64,000 nucleotides of DNA from JABDMH01 sp965223165 (lineage in GTDB: Bacteria > Bacteroidota > Bacteroidia > Chitinophagales > Saprospiraceae): positions 62,001 to 126,000 of the forward strand of contig CBDCVQ010000016.1 of the NCBI GenBank assembly GCA_965223165.1, in the 5' to 3' direction. The notes under the pieces are model-generated. The model was not told the origin of the DNA and did not search any database. It saw only the letters and a program-made list of their open reading frames with translations. Numbering within the stretch: the first letter of the stretch is position 1; the number at the start of each line of letters is the position of its first letter. Shown here piece by piece: positions 49,969-60,285 of this stretch. A program made the translations under genes and the position numbers.

Positions 49969-51864
49969 CTAGTCTACATGCTCTTTTAGGTACTGATCGA
50001 GGAAGGCGAGTACCTTGCCGTAGCCCTCGATTTGATTCTCCTTCTTGACGAATCCATGTCCCTCATCCTCAAAGAGCACATATTCGACCGGCACGTTATT
50101 CTTGCGCACTGCCGCCACAATTTCATCGGACTCGACCTGAAGTACACGTGGATCATTTTGCCCTTGCAAGACCATCAAGGGCTTGGTGACGTTGTCCGCG
50201 TGAAACAACGGAGAAATATTGTACAACCTAGTAGAGTCGGCCGAGTAAGGATCGCCCATTTCGGTGTATAAGGCCTCCTTAAATGCTTCCCAGTAGGGAG
50301 GAATGCTCTTTAAGGTGCGGAGCCAGTTGGTCACGCCAAAGATATTGACACCCACATCAAACTCCTCGGGCTCAAATGCCAATGCGGCCATGACCATGTA
50401 TCCGCCATAGGAGCCGCCAATAATACCAATCTTCTCCGGGTCGATATAGTCCTGCTCCTTTAGCCATTGCTTGGCAGCCACGCAGTCCTTTAGGTCCGCG
50501 TCACCGTGTTTGCGGTCGTCCATTTTGTAAAAGGTTTTGCCGTAACCACTGCTCCCTCGATTGTTGACAGCCATGACCGCATAGCCATGATTGACCAAGT
50601 ATTGGAGCAGGGGAAAATAGCTCTGCCGAGATTGTCCACCGGGCCCTCCGTGGATCCAGAGCAATGCCGGCACCTTGTTTTCCGGCGATGCTTGATGCGG
50701 CTTATAATATATAGAAGGTATCTCCAAGCCGTCGTATGAGCGATACCGCACCACTTCCCCATCCACCAGATCGTCGATATCGATCTCGGGATTGAGGGTG
50801 TTGGATAGCTGCTTGTGCTTACCCGTGCCAAATTCGTAGAGATACAAATTGGTGGGGCTGCGGCTGCTACCCACCGAGAATCGCATGAGATTTTCGCTCT
50901 TCGAAATGCTGACGGAAGTGACCTCTCCGCGATCAAAAGAGGGAAAATTGACCTCCTTCCCTATGCTTTGATCAATGACGGTCACTGAGGTCTTTCCGTC
51001 TTCGTTGATGCCGATGACTCGATATTTCTCATTGTACGAATCGTACACATACCATACGTCCCAGTCGGTAGAAAAGACAGGCTCAGAGATGCCCGCAGCA
51101 ATGTCGTAGCGCCTTACGGCAGCAAATTCTCCCTCCTCGTCACTTAGGTAGTAGAGCGTCTTGCTGTCGTTGCTGAAGAACTGGGGATCAAAATTTGCGT
51201 CGGCTTCGGGGGTAGAGACTTGCACCAGCTCTTGCTTCGCCCGGTCAAAAAGATAAAGTTCGTTGCGGCTGGTCGTGATCGATTTGACCAATGAGAGCAG
51301 ATTCTTATCGTCGGAAATCCCCGCCACCGTGAAGTTGTCTTGATTCTCATAGATCATCTTGGCAGCAAAGCGCTCAATATCCATTTCATACAGGTCAAAA
51401 AACCTGGCATCCCGTGCATTGGAGAGGTAGAAGAAACTCTGCTCATCCTTGGCCCAACCCGCAAAGCTGGACTTGGCCTCTTCGCCCGGGGTCAGGTCCC
51501 TAATGCTCCCATCCAGCTCGCGTACGTAGATATGGGTAATCTCGTTTCCGCCTTGATCACTGGAGTAGAGGATCCGATCATCGCCCGGGAAGTACGAGAT
51601 GGCGAAGACAGATTCGATGGTGGAGGAGGTCAATGGCTCCATCGTACCATCGGCCAGTCGCATCTCGTAGACATTATAGATGCCGGTCTCATTGCTGGTG
51701 GTCAACAACTTGCTCTCATCGTGCGAAAAAGAACTCCCGAAGATCGACTTGTTGTCATAAAACTGCTCGATGGTGTAGGAGGTGACCGACCGTGGCATCT
51801 CCCGTGGAGCCTGGCATGCGAGCAGCCATCCGATCAGGCCTAGGAGTGCAATTGAGCTTTTCAT
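49969..51864 (-). CDS. S9 family prolyl oligopeptidase-like lipoprotein
   Basis: A 631-residue peptidase. The frame extends to 51978, but the ATG at 51864 starts a lipoprotein signal (MKSSIALLGLIGWLLACQAP) with lipobox LLAC, so this start is preferred and the enzyme should be membrane-anchored. A propeller of WD40/TolB-like blades (residues about 40-370; FAISYFPGDDRILYSSDQGG, FFYLSNARDARFFDLYEMD) precedes the alpha/beta hydrolase. Nucleophile Ser485 is in GIIGGSYGGYMVM; Asp is in LQGQNDPRVL and His in FEDEGHGFVKKEN. It resembles acylaminoacyl-peptidase-like S9C enzymes more than DPP-IV. It is probably involved in peptide scavenging, alongside the DPP-type enzyme at 3579. It is divergent from the giant T9SS protein at 52125. 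Confidence 0.9.
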   Translation of the reverse strand: MKSSIALLGLIGWLLACQAPREMPRSVTSYTIEQFYDNKSIFGSSFSHDESKLLTTSNETGIYNVYEMRLADGTMEPLTSSTIESVFAISYFPGDDRILYSSDQGGNEITHIYVRELDGSIRDLTPGEEAKSSFAGWAKDEQSFFYLSNARDARFFDLYEMDIERFAAKMIYENQDNFTVAGISDDKNLLSLVKSITTSRNELYLFDRAKQELVQVSTPEADANFDPQFFSNDSKTLYYLSDEEGEFAAVRRYDIAAGISEPVFSTDWDVWYVYDSYNEKYRVIGINEDGKTSVTVIDQSIGKEVNFPSFDRGEVTSVSISKSENLMRFSVGSSRSPTNLYLYEFGTGKHKQLSNTLNPEIDIDDLVDGEVVRYRSYDGLEIPSIYYKPHQASPENKVPALLWIHGGPGGQSRQSYFPLLQYLVNHGYAVMAVNNRGSSGYGKTFYKMDDRKHGDADLKDCVAAKQWLKEQDYIDPEKIGIIGGSYGGYMVMAALAFEPEEFDVGVNIFGVTNWLRTLKSIPPYWEAFKEALYTEMGDPYSADSTRLYNISPLFHADNVTKPLMVLQGQNDPRVLQVESDEIVAAVRKNNVPVEYVLFEDEGHGFVKKENQIEGYGKVLAFLDQYLKEHVD

Positions 51865-52124
51865 CAGAATCAGTTTTGTCAAAGAATGGGGGCAGGGTCT
51901 GAAGCTACCTAAGATATCAAAACTTGCAGGCAGGATGATAATCTCAGTTTGCAATGGCTTGTTATGAATCTTCAACATATGGGCATATCAATTATGCGAA
52001 AAGTTGCGCTTTGTAATGGGCTAAAGTGCACAGCCGTACAGATTAGAATATGATTTATATGTGAAAAGTATAATGTATAGTGTATCTTAGTTGGGTGAAC
52101 CTTGATTAACCGAAGCGATTCACA

Positions 52125-55100
52125 ATGACTAAAAACTTACCACCTGCCTCCACGAGGCGGTTATGCCTATGGGGTCTAGCCGTGCTTGGACACCTCACCA
52201 TAGCAGTAGCTCAAGACTGCTCTCCCAACTGTCAAGACATCAATCTGTCGATCATCCGTCTGCAAGATGCGGAAGTAGCCAAGTTGTACTGGGAGGATGT
52301 GGTGACCAACTTTGAATGCGCCATGCCGGTGCAGTATGTCCTCAAGGGACGCTTTGGTGGCCCGCTGGCCAGCGGCAGCTCGGACGATGTGGGCAACGAC
52401 GAATACCTGCTGATATCCGACGTGTGCCATGTCGGAGAGGAGGGACTGAAGATTGTGCTCAGCAATCCGTTGGGGTCCTGCGAAAGTGTGCTGACGTTCA
52501 AAGACGGACCTCCTAGGTTAGAGGGTACCCATCAGTCGATCTTTTGTTTCCAACGCACTCCCACTACTTCGCCTCCGATAGTCGACTACGGATGCTCCAC
52601 CGGCGGCCCAGCAAGACTCGTGGGCGATTGGATCGAATCCTTCGATTGCGTGCCTGGGATGTCGGACACACTCAAGATCATCTATCGAGAATGGGAAGCC
52701 ATCGACAAGGAAGGACGCCGCTCGACCACGTTTGATACCATCAATGTATTGCGCACACCCGCCTTGGACGATACTCGGCTACATTGTGCGGAGGCTGACA
52801 CACTCTATTGCGGATCGCCCCTGGTCTCGGGGCCCTATCTCCTACATGCGCCCGCACCAGGCAGTAGCATCTGCCAGCGGACCTACCTGGTCAAGACCGC
52901 TCGCTTTGGTAGAGAGTTGGTCTTTTCGGCAGGGGTGGGAGAGGTCAAGTGTGGTCTCAATGTCCATGTGCAACAGAAGAACTTCAGCAGTGGTTGCCAA
53001 GGTCTCTACCGGGTCGACGTGGAGATTAAGCAGCCCTGCCCGGGCGGAGCAAACACGGCCTCATGCTCGGTACCGGGCGGCAATGTGATCGAGCAACTTG
53101 ACCCGGAAGGCACGTACTGGCGTTGTAGCTTTTGGGTGTACTTCATAGACAATACCCCGCCCACTAGCCAATTGCAGTATGATGGGCTAAATGTCTTGCC
53201 ACACGAAAATGTAGATGACAGCGGAGCCTTCCACTGTTACGATACGCCAGCCAGCCCTTCTAATGCTACTCCAAGTCCGGTCGTTGTCGTTGAGACACAA
53301 GCGGATCATTGTGGTGGTAAGCTTTACCTTCCGCCCTTGTGCGTGACCGATGATTGCACCGACATCAAGATGGTCAAAGCAACCATCGAAGGTATCGGCA
53401 CTTATGTGCTCAGTAGCACCGGGACCTGCTCAAGGGGTTTCTTATATCAGGCTGATCAGCCTGTCGAACTGTCCCCCACCTCCACCCCCTATCAAATACT
53501 GTATGAGGCGGTGAATGAATGTCACTACGTGCAGCGGACCTATGCCTACGTGATGGTGAAGGATGCGGTACGGCCAGTGGCGGTCTCGGACAAGGGGCTT
53601 ACCGTGAGCCTAACCGACGCGCACCGAGGCAAAAAGTGGGTAGCGGCCGAGGCCTTTAGCGAGGGCAGTTGGGACAACTGTGGGATCCAGTACATGCTGG
53701 CTCGCCGCTCAGACTGGTTTGAAGCTTGCGTGGACCTATGTGATGACACGACGGTGCTCTGCACCTACCATGACATGATGATCACAACGGCCCATCTCGA
53801 CGAAGCAAAGGCTTCCAACGAGGTCGAGGCGCATTATGCCCACACCCTGCAATGGTTAGAGGAGGACAGCACGGCCTGCAGCGACTTGATACTTAATGGG
53901 TGGAGATTTGACCTTTCCTACCTGAGTAGCAGCCAGTGCCAAGGAGAATCCATGACCAAAGAAGCGTTTGTACGCCGCGCGCTCAAAGGAGATTGTGACA
54001 TTGGTTTGGAAGCCCTGCCCCGGTCCTTCGGCTGCGCGGGTGCCGTTGAGCAGTCCCAGACCAGTGTGATGGATGTGGCCCAGCAGATAGGTGGTGGTTG
54101 GAGTAAGGAGGTGCCTTTTGATTGCAGTGATGCTTGCGGGACGGTCACCGTGGAGATCCTGGTGGTGGACTATTGGTGCAATTGGAGCACTAGTTGGACG
54201 GAGGTGTACGTAGAAGACAAGAGCGGGGTGAGGGTAGCACGCGATGTCGACCATGTGGAACTCAGTTGCAGGACCTATAAGGAGGCAAAGTACCACCATC
54301 CCGACGAGGTGCATCCCGTCTCGTTGGAAGAGCTCGTGGAGAGAGCGGTCGACGCAGAAGGTCCTGCGTTGGATCTACTGGATGACATCCTGGGTACGTA
54401 CGAAAAGGCTTGGGTTGATCCATATGGCAATTACGTAGATGCAGCAGGGGAGGAGTTGGCTCCCACGATTTCCTTGGCAGATAGTACCTGTGTGTGCACG
54501 GTGTTGACCACTCAAGTACTGCGCTACGACGAGCATCTGGGCGAGGAGTGGGTCGATTCGAGTTATGAGGAGTGCTCCTATCAGGTAGTAGAATCGACCT
54601 TGTCCACGGGCATCGTGACGGTCAATTGTGCAGCGAATGTCAGTTGCTCGCAGACCGTATGGTCCGACCTTGATCATTGTGGTCAGGGAGTGGTCTATCG
54701 CAAATTCAAGATATGGCAATCCTGCCCCTCCGATGGAGCCGTGGCGCATGAGATAGATACGATCGTGCGAGTTCAGCAGATTTCAGTGGGCAATCATTGC
54801 GAATTGTCCAAGGCGATGTTTGACCTGCCGCCCGATGCAGAAGTGGTGGCATGTGCATTGGAGTACGATCCTTCGGGTTCGGGCAATGTGGTCGGCGTGG
54901 CGCATCCGGATAGCGTGGGCTCTCCGGTGTACCGCTTTGATGACGATTGTCGTATCGTCGGTGTAGGCCACCAAGACAAGGTGTTTAGAGTCGTGGGCGG
55001 TGACGCGGCCTGCCACAAGATCCTGCGGACCTGGTATTTGGCTGATTGGTGCAATGCCGGGCCTCCGACAGAGCCCCGCTGGTGGGAGCATTACGACATC

Positions 55101-57050
55101 GCTATTGACACTTTCGTGCAAAAGATCATAGTGATTGACACCATACCGCCGAGCTGTAACGTGACTGGACCGGTCGCAGATGGCGGAGTGATTGAAGCAG
55201 GCGGCTGTAGCCTCGATTTTCAAGCCACTGTCGCCGTGCAAGACGAATGTGGTCTGATCAGCTACTACTGGGAGTTGCTAGAACTGCTGCAAGCCAACAG
55301 TGTACGGGTGATCGGCCATCAAGGCACCTTGGAGGGATCGATGAATGGCGCATTTGATGTGGAGGTGGACGGTCTCGAAGCGGGCGACTACAAACTTAAG
55401 GTTCGCGTGACTGATGACTGCCAAAATGAGTCCTACTGTACGTACGAGTTTAGCGTGCAGACAGGCAAGAAGCCTAGTCCGGTTTGTATCACCAGTCTCA
55501 CTGTCGAGCTCAATCCCATGGATCTGAATGAAGACGGCATGGCCGATACCGCCATGAGCACCATCTGGGCGGAGGAGTACAATCTCAGTAGCCGAGCACC
55601 CTGTGGCGAAGATGACGATGACCTCCAGTTCTTCATTGAGGTATTGGGGCCGGGAAACCCGGGATCAGAGACGTTGGATACCACCGTTGATCTGGACAGC
55701 TTGAACTTGGGCTGCGCGCACATCGGCGTGAACACGGCCCGACTGTGGGTGCTCAGCCCGACGGGTAGTGCAGACTTTTGTGACCTGGCCTTGATCGTCC
55801 AAAATAACATGGGCGGCTGTGAGGGGGCCATGAGCCAAATGACGGCTGTTTTGGGTGAGATTAGGACAGAGGACACACTGATGATTGCAGGGGTAGAGGT
55901 GAATGCCTGGGGTTCCGAGATCATGCCTCAAACGGCAACGACCGTCGAGGATGGGGCATTTGGCTTCTTATTTGACCAAGGGGAGATGGTCTCGATCACT
56001 CCGGTCAAAGAAGGAGATCCGCTGAATGGGGTGAATACGTCGGATATCCTGCTTCTTTTTGGTCATGTCACCGGCACACCCCTGACGACACCTTATCTGC
56101 GCATTGCTGGTGATGTCAATGATGATGGCATCCTTGATGCCACGGACCTGACCATTCTGAGAGACCTGGTCCTTCTCAATATTGATGCTTGGCCCACTTT
56201 AAACGCATGGCGGTTTATCGACGCCAGTTTTGTCTTTCAAACGATGACACCAGAGGCAGAAACTTATCCGGAGGAAGTGCAAATGACCCTTGACGGTCCG
56301 GACCAAAGAACCGATTTTGTGGGTGTCAAGATAGGTGACCTGGACTTGGATAGGATCACTACCTTAGGACGGTCAGGAGAGGTAGTGACCTTACAGGTGC
56401 AAGATCGACAGGTGAAAAGGGGTGAGCGACTAGACGTCCGTTTCGAATCAGAACGACTGACAGCGCTGATGGGCCTACAGACGGGGATCCGATTTGATAC
56501 AGAAGCGCTCGAATTTGAGGATTTTGCCCCGGAAGCTGATGCACTGGCGGTGCGGCAGGACTTTGGGGTACGACACATCGGTGACGGGCTGATTACTTGT
56601 AGCTGGATCAATCGAGCCTTCGGCAAGGGAGCGATAGGAGAAACGCTGGCAACCATTTCCTTCGTCGCCAAGAGAGATGGACATCTATCAGACATGCTGG
56701 CACTGGACGGCCGCCAAATTTCGTCCGAAGTCTACCCGGCGTGGTACGAGCGGCATCCGCTGGCCCTCCGATTTTCCGACAGCGGACCGATACACGTGCT
56801 GGATCAAAACCATCCCAATCCCTACCGTGAACATACCGCCATTCGGTTTGAACTTGGATCGGAGGAGCGAGGGACACTGGCCATTAGAGATGTGACGGGG
56901 CGTCTCGTTTGGATCCGACAAGGAAACTTTGCCCAAGGAGTCCATCAGGTGTACCTCTCAGATGAAGATATTGGGCCCTCCGGGGTATATTTCTACACCC
57001 TTGAATTGCCATCCTTTACTACGACCCGGAAGATGATACACCTCGACTGA
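52125..57050 (+). CDS. Giant Cys-rich T9SS-secreted protein with dockerin-like and cohesin-like domains
   Basis: A 1641-residue surface protein. A signal peptide ends near residue 29 (LGHLTIAVAQ). Residues about 30-1290 are a Cys-rich chain of Ig/HYR-like beta domains, with repeated turns such as YWRCSFWVYFIDNTPPTS, TYAYVMVKDAVRPVAVSDKG and VIVIDTIPPSC-like stretches. Near 1305-1355 lies a dockerin type I-like pair (GVNTSDILLLFGHVTG, then DVNDDGILDATDLTILRDLV), with calcium-loop Asp and Asn residues. Near 1410-1545 lies a cohesin-like beta domain (VVTLQVQDRQVKRGERLDVR, MGLQTGIRFDTEALEFEDF). A T9SS type A sorting domain closes the protein (HPNPYREHTAIRFELGSEE). No catalytic site seen. The architecture suits a structural or adhesive surface filament whose dockerin and cohesin could pair within or between molecules. 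Confidence 0.85.
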   Translation: MTKNLPPASTRRLCLWGLAVLGHLTIAVAQDCSPNCQDINLSIIRLQDAEVAKLYWEDVVTNFECAMPVQYVLKGRFGGPLASGSSDDVGNDEYLLISDVCHVGEEGLKIVLSNPLGSCESVLTFKDGPPRLEGTHQSIFCFQRTPTTSPPIVDYGCSTGGPARLVGDWIESFDCVPGMSDTLKIIYREWEAIDKEGRRSTTFDTINVLRTPALDDTRLHCAEADTLYCGSPLVSGPYLLHAPAPGSSICQRTYLVKTARFGRELVFSAGVGEVKCGLNVHVQQKNFSSGCQGLYRVDVEIKQPCPGGANTASCSVPGGNVIEQLDPEGTYWRCSFWVYFIDNTPPTSQLQYDGLNVLPHENVDDSGAFHCYDTPASPSNATPSPVVVVETQADHCGGKLYLPPLCVTDDCTDIKMVKATIEGIGTYVLSSTGTCSRGFLYQADQPVELSPTSTPYQILYEAVNECHYVQRTYAYVMVKDAVRPVAVSDKGLTVSLTDAHRGKKWVAAEAFSEGSWDNCGIQYMLARRSDWFEACVDLCDDTTVLCTYHDMMITTAHLDEAKASNEVEAHYAHTLQWLEEDSTACSDLILNGWRFDLSYLSSSQCQGESMTKEAFVRRALKGDCDIGLEALPRSFGCAGAVEQSQTSVMDVAQQIGGGWSKEVPFDCSDACGTVTVEILVVDYWCNWSTSWTEVYVEDKSGVRVARDVDHVELSCRTYKEAKYHHPDEVHPVSLEELVERAVDAEGPALDLLDDILGTYEKAWVDPYGNYVDAAGEELAPTISLADSTCVCTVLTTQVLRYDEHLGEEWVDSSYEECSYQVVESTLSTGIVTVNCAANVSCSQTVWSDLDHCGQGVVYRKFKIWQSCPSDGAVAHEIDTIVRVQQISVGNHCELSKAMFDLPPDAEVVACALEYDPSGSGNVVGVAHPDSVGSPVYRFDDDCRIVGVGHQDKVFRVVGGDAACHKILRTWYLADWCNAGPPTEPRWWEHYDIAIDTFVQKIIVIDTIPPSCNVTGPVADGGVIEAGGCSLDFQATVAVQDECGLISYYWELLELLQANSVRVIGHQGTLEGSMNGAFDVEVDGLEAGDYKLKVRVTDDCQNESYCTYEFSVQTGKKPSPVCITSLTVELNPMDLNEDGMADTAMSTIWAEEYNLSSRAPCGEDDDDLQFFIEVLGPGNPGSETLDTTVDLDSLNLGCAHIGVNTARLWVLSPTGSADFCDLALIVQNNMGGCEGAMSQMTAVLGEIRTEDTLMIAGVEVNAWGSEIMPQTATTVEDGAFGFLFDQGEMVSITPVKEGDPLNGVNTSDILLLFGHVTGTPLTTPYLRIAGDVNDDGILDATDLTILRDLVLLNIDAWPTLNAWRFIDASFVFQTMTPEAETYPEEVQMTLDGPDQRTDFVGVKIGDLDLDRITTLGRSGEVVTLQVQDRQVKRGERLDVRFESERLTALMGLQTGIRFDTEALEFEDFAPEADALAVRQDFGVRHIGDGLITCSWINRAFGKGAIGETLATISFVAKRDGHLSDMLALDGRQISSEVYPAWYERHPLALRFSDSGPIHVLDQNHPNPYREHTAIRFELGSEERGTLAIRDVTGRLVWIRQGNFAQGVHQVYLSDEDIGPSGVYFYTLELPSFTTTRKMIHLD

Positions 57051-57063
57051 CCTCGATCTTGTA

Positions 57064-57780
57064 TTATCTGCCATCAGATCCCCTTGACTCAGGAGAGGGG
57101 TTTTTGTCTCCCGAGGCTAGGAGGTGCACCCAGTAGCGATCAAATACAGAAATTTCTATCTGGCTAAATCCAGCTTCGTCCAGCCATTTCACCTGATCAT
57201 CGATGCTGTTGGGGTGATCATACCTAAAGTAGTGATCATGGAGATACTGCCAATCCTCGGTGGTGCCATGATCCAAGACATATGCTTTCCAATGTTCGAT
57301 GAATCCTTCGTGCTCCGGGCTGGTTCGATCGACAAATAGATCGGCATAAGAGAAACATCCGTCCTCTCTGAGCAGCTCTCTGACCTTCTGAAAGACCTGC
57401 TGCTTGTCCACAGCCTGCAGATGATGAAGGGAGAAACATGCGATCACAAGATCCGTCGAGTCAGGCCTGGGCTGGAGATCTTGCATCATACCCTGGGTAA
57501 AGGTCAAACCCTCAAATCGACGGAATCTGGATTTGGCCACATGGAGCATATCCTCGCTGGCGTCCAGCAGTTGGATCTGGGCTTGCGGGTAGCGCTTCAG
57601 GATGCGGGCGGTGGCATTACCATTACCGGCGCCGAGATCCAGTATGGCAGGATGCGGTCCCGTTAGCGCGGGTCTTTTCTCATAGAGGGATAGCAGATCT
57701 TCGTAGTGCGGTACCCACCGAAGCATCTTGTCCGTGTAATCAGAATGAATTTCGTCGAAGACTTCGCCAATGTGCATCAT
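57064..57780 (-). CDS. Class I SAM-dependent methyltransferase
   Basis: A 238-residue cytoplasmic methyltransferase. Motif I is ILDLGAGNGNATARIL (near 46-60), followed by the acidic SAM-ribose ligand in IQLLDASEDML; motif IV is LVIACFSLHHLQ. The C-terminal part (YLHDHYFRYDHPNSIDDQVK, WLDEAGFSQIEI) forms the variable substrate region. The layout is like UbiE/tRNA cmo5U carboxymethyltransferase-type small-molecule enzymes, but the acceptor cannot be identified. It lies 73 bases downstream of tilS on the same strand and is convergent with the giant secreted protein, ending only 13 bases from its stop. Confidence 0.85.
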   Translation of the reverse strand: MMHIGEVFDEIHSDYTDKMLRWVPHYEDLLSLYEKRPALTGPHPAILDLGAGNGNATARILKRYPQAQIQLLDASEDMLHVAKSRFRRFEGLTFTQGMMQDLQPRPDSTDLVIACFSLHHLQAVDKQQVFQKVRELLREDGCFSYADLFVDRTSPEHEGFIEHWKAYVLDHGTTEDWQYLHDHYFRYDHPNSIDDQVKWLDEAGFSQIEISVFDRYWVHLLASGDKNPSPESRGSDGR

Positions 57781-57853
57781 AAGTGCTGAGAAGTAGTAGC
57801 AACGAAGATAACTACAAAGCGATAATCTGGAGGGCGAAACACTATACCCGGCA

Positions 57854-59182
57854 CTAACCCGGTTCCCAGGTCAATCTCAATACAAATCTGCTTTCGCTGG
57901 TGATGCGAAATCGATGGTCTATGCGGTGTCCGACCACCCAGAAGATTTCATCTTGGCTGACAAGCAGCCATTGGCGTTCCTTGTCCAACTTGCTGAACTT
58001 TCGACCGGCGAAGTACTTTTTCAGCTTTTGTTTTTTGCCAGCCAAGCCCAACGGATGAAATCGGTCCCCTGGTCGCCACTTGCGCAGGGTCAACGGATAT
58101 CTGAGACGTTGGGCGTCGATGTATGCTACATGATGATCCGTCGCAAAGCGCTCCGGGATGGCCGACATCAGCTTGAGATGCAACTGACCCTCAGGCAGGT
58201 GCACCAATTGCTGGCCTTCCGCAATTTCCACGGTGAGGTCGGACGCGACTGCGATCGATGTGAGCATGAGCTTGCCTCGATCCAGCAGCACCCGGTGTTG
58301 CTGACTGATAAAGGTCCGGCCCGAGTGCGATTGATCCGCCGCCGTCACCATCTGTGACACCTGCGAGTAGTTAAACCCGTACGACCTGAGCCACTCAAAG
58401 AGAACTAGATCCCGGAGCGAAGGCTCCAGCTTGGCCAGATCCGCCGTCTGCACATCGCCCTTCGTCACTATGCGATCGATCTGATCCGTCAGAAAGCCCT
58501 GCAGCAGGCGGGCCCCCTTTTGCCATATGCGAATGTTTTCCGTCATTCTGGAGCGGTACCTGGGATAGCGCTTCTCAATCTGAGGGATGAGCTTGTTGCG
58601 AATGTAGTTTCGTCGGTATTTGTTGCTGCGGTTGCTCTCATCCTCTCGGTAGCTGATGCCCTGCTGGTCGGCATAGGTTCGGATGTCTCTCTTGGCGGCA
58701 AAGAGCATGGGTCGGATGATCTGGTCGCGTTTGGGGAGCATCCCGACGAGTCCACCAATGCCGGCTCCCCGCCCGATATTTAACATAATCGTCTCGATCT
58801 GATCGTCCTGGTGGTGTGCCGTGGCCAGCCAGTCGTAATGATGGAGCTGCATGATATCGTCAAACCATCGATATCGCAGATGCCTCGCCGCTTCCTGGAT
58901 GCCCATCTTGTGCGTACGAGCGTATTCCTTGGTGTCAAATTGTGTGACATAAAAGGCCACCCCGAGGCGATCGGCCGCTTTAGCCACGAACTTTTGGTCG
59001 AGGGTGGAGGCCAACCCCCGCATGCGAAAATTGCAGTGACAGATGGCAAAGTGATACGAAGATTTGGCAAAGAGATCCAGCAGCACCATCGAATCGATGC
59101 CGCCACTGACCGCCACGAGTACCCGGTCACCCTGCCCGATCAGCTGTTCGTCATCGATGAATTTTTGAAACGCTTCTACCAT
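57854..59182 (-). CDS. tilS: tRNA(Ile)-lysidine synthase
   Basis: A 442-residue enzyme that ligates lysine to C34 of the CAU-anticodon tRNA-Ile, switching its decoding from AUG to AUA; essential in most bacteria. The frame extends upstream to 59257, overlapping mltG, but the ATG at 59182 (MVEAFQKFIDDEQLIGQGDR) leads directly to the N-type ATP pyrophosphatase loop VAVSGGIDSMVLL and is preferred. Other family blocks are CHCNFRMRG, HKMGIQEAARHLRYRWF and ATAHHQDDQIETIMLNIGRG. The C-terminal TilS domain holds LTLRKWRPGDRFHPLG and KLKKYFAGRKF. It lies 47 bases after mltG in a run with panB. Confidence 0.95.
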   Translation of the reverse strand: MVEAFQKFIDDEQLIGQGDRVLVAVSGGIDSMVLLDLFAKSSYHFAICHCNFRMRGLASTLDQKFVAKAADRLGVAFYVTQFDTKEYARTHKMGIQEAARHLRYRWFDDIMQLHHYDWLATAHHQDDQIETIMLNIGRGAGIGGLVGMLPKRDQIIRPMLFAAKRDIRTYADQQGISYREDESNRSNKYRRNYIRNKLIPQIEKRYPRYRSRMTENIRIWQKGARLLQGFLTDQIDRIVTKGDVQTADLAKLEPSLRDLVLFEWLRSYGFNYSQVSQMVTAADQSHSGRTFISQQHRVLLDRGKLMLTSIAVASDLTVEIAEGQQLVHLPEGQLHLKLMSAIPERFATDHHVAYIDAQRLRYPLTLRKWRPGDRFHPLGLAGKKQKLKKYFAGRKFSKLDKERQWLLVSQDEIFWVVGHRIDHRFRITSESRFVLRLTWEPG

Positions 59183-59229
59183 GGCACTGTCTCTATCGCT
59201 GAAATTGATCACACCTGGTCCTCCGGAGG

Positions 59230-60273
59230 CTAGCGGATACCCTGCTGGTTGAGCCACCGCCTGTACCGATTGGCATTGATACCGTGTTCGGCCAGGTTGG
59301 AGGCAAAAACATGCTCGCCAATCGAGCCTGGTTTAGCGCACATATACAGGTAGTTATGATCTTCTGCCTCAAGTACTGCGTCAATGCTGCTGAGAGACGG
59401 CATATAGATCGGACCAGGGGGCAAGCCGGGTACACGGTAGGTGTTGTACGGCGAGTCGATCGCCAAGTGCTTGTTTAGGACCCGGCGGAGGGTAAAATCA
59501 CCGACGGCAAAAACGACGGTGGGATCGGCCTGTAGCGGGATTCCCCTTTTCAGCCGATTCAGATAGAGTCCGGCTACGGTGGGTCGCTCTGATGTCTTCT
59601 GTGTCTCCCGTTCGACGATGGACGCAAGGGTGTATACTTCCTGGGGAGAGAGGCCAAGATCTTGCGCTTTCTTTCTGCGGTCATCCTGATCCCAAAACCG
59701 CTCCGTCTCTCGATGGAGCCGGGTGACGATCTGCTCGGGACTGGCATTCCAAAACATCTCGTAGGTGTTGGGGATGAAGGCCGACAGCCGGGTAGCTTCG
59801 TCATAGGTGGTGCCCTCCCATGCTGCCTCACCGTACAGCACCGCAGCCAGCGTAGTGGAGTCCACCTCGAGGTTTCGACTGATTTTGCCGGCTAACTGAC
59901 CGAGGTCTCGCACGTGATTGATAACCACATTGACCGGCGCTTGATCACCACTCCGCAGCCTGCCCACCAAGGTTCGGTTGCTCCATCCGGAGCGGAGGCG
60001 ATATCGACCTGGTTTCACGGCCTGGTCGTCGTATTTCATCCACGCAGCTACTCTCAAGAAGCTTGATTTGCTGATTAGGAAGGAGTCCTGCGAGAGCAGG
60101 TCCACCACCTCTTGCAGCGATGACCCGGTAGGTATGTACAGGAGCTCGTTGTCTGCGCGAGGTGACACATTTGAGCCCTGAATCCAGCCATACACCTGGT
60201 ATGCTGCTATCGCACCTAAAGCCAGCAGGAGGTTGAGAATGATAAGAAGGCTGCGTCGGCCCGATCTAGCCAT
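59230..60273 (-). CDS. mltG: Endolytic transglycosylase MltG
   Basis: A 347-residue inner-membrane lytic transglycosylase that cuts nascent peptidoglycan strands and sets their length. One N-terminal transmembrane helix (SLLIILNLLLALGAIAAYQV, residues about 8-27) is followed by a LysM-like region (ELLYIPTGSSLQEVVDLLS) and the YceG catalytic domain. The catalytic Glu is in TLASIVERETQ; other conserved blocks are AGLYLNRLKRGIPLQADPTV, SPYNTYRVPGLPPGPIYMPS and HVFASNLAEHGINANRYR. It begins 12 bases after panB and is followed by tilS. The length fits the family. Confidence 0.95.
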   Translation of the reverse strand: MARSGRRSLLIILNLLLALGAIAAYQVYGWIQGSNVSPRADNELLYIPTGSSLQEVVDLLSQDSFLISKSSFLRVAAWMKYDDQAVKPGRYRLRSGWSNRTLVGRLRSGDQAPVNVVINHVRDLGQLAGKISRNLEVDSTTLAAVLYGEAAWEGTTYDEATRLSAFIPNTYEMFWNASPEQIVTRLHRETERFWDQDDRRKKAQDLGLSPQEVYTLASIVERETQKTSERPTVAGLYLNRLKRGIPLQADPTVVFAVGDFTLRRVLNKHLAIDSPYNTYRVPGLPPGPIYMPSLSSIDAVLEAEDHNYLYMCAKPGSIGEHVFASNLAEHGINANRYRRWLNQQGIR

Positions 60274-60285
60274 GGTGTATCAACG

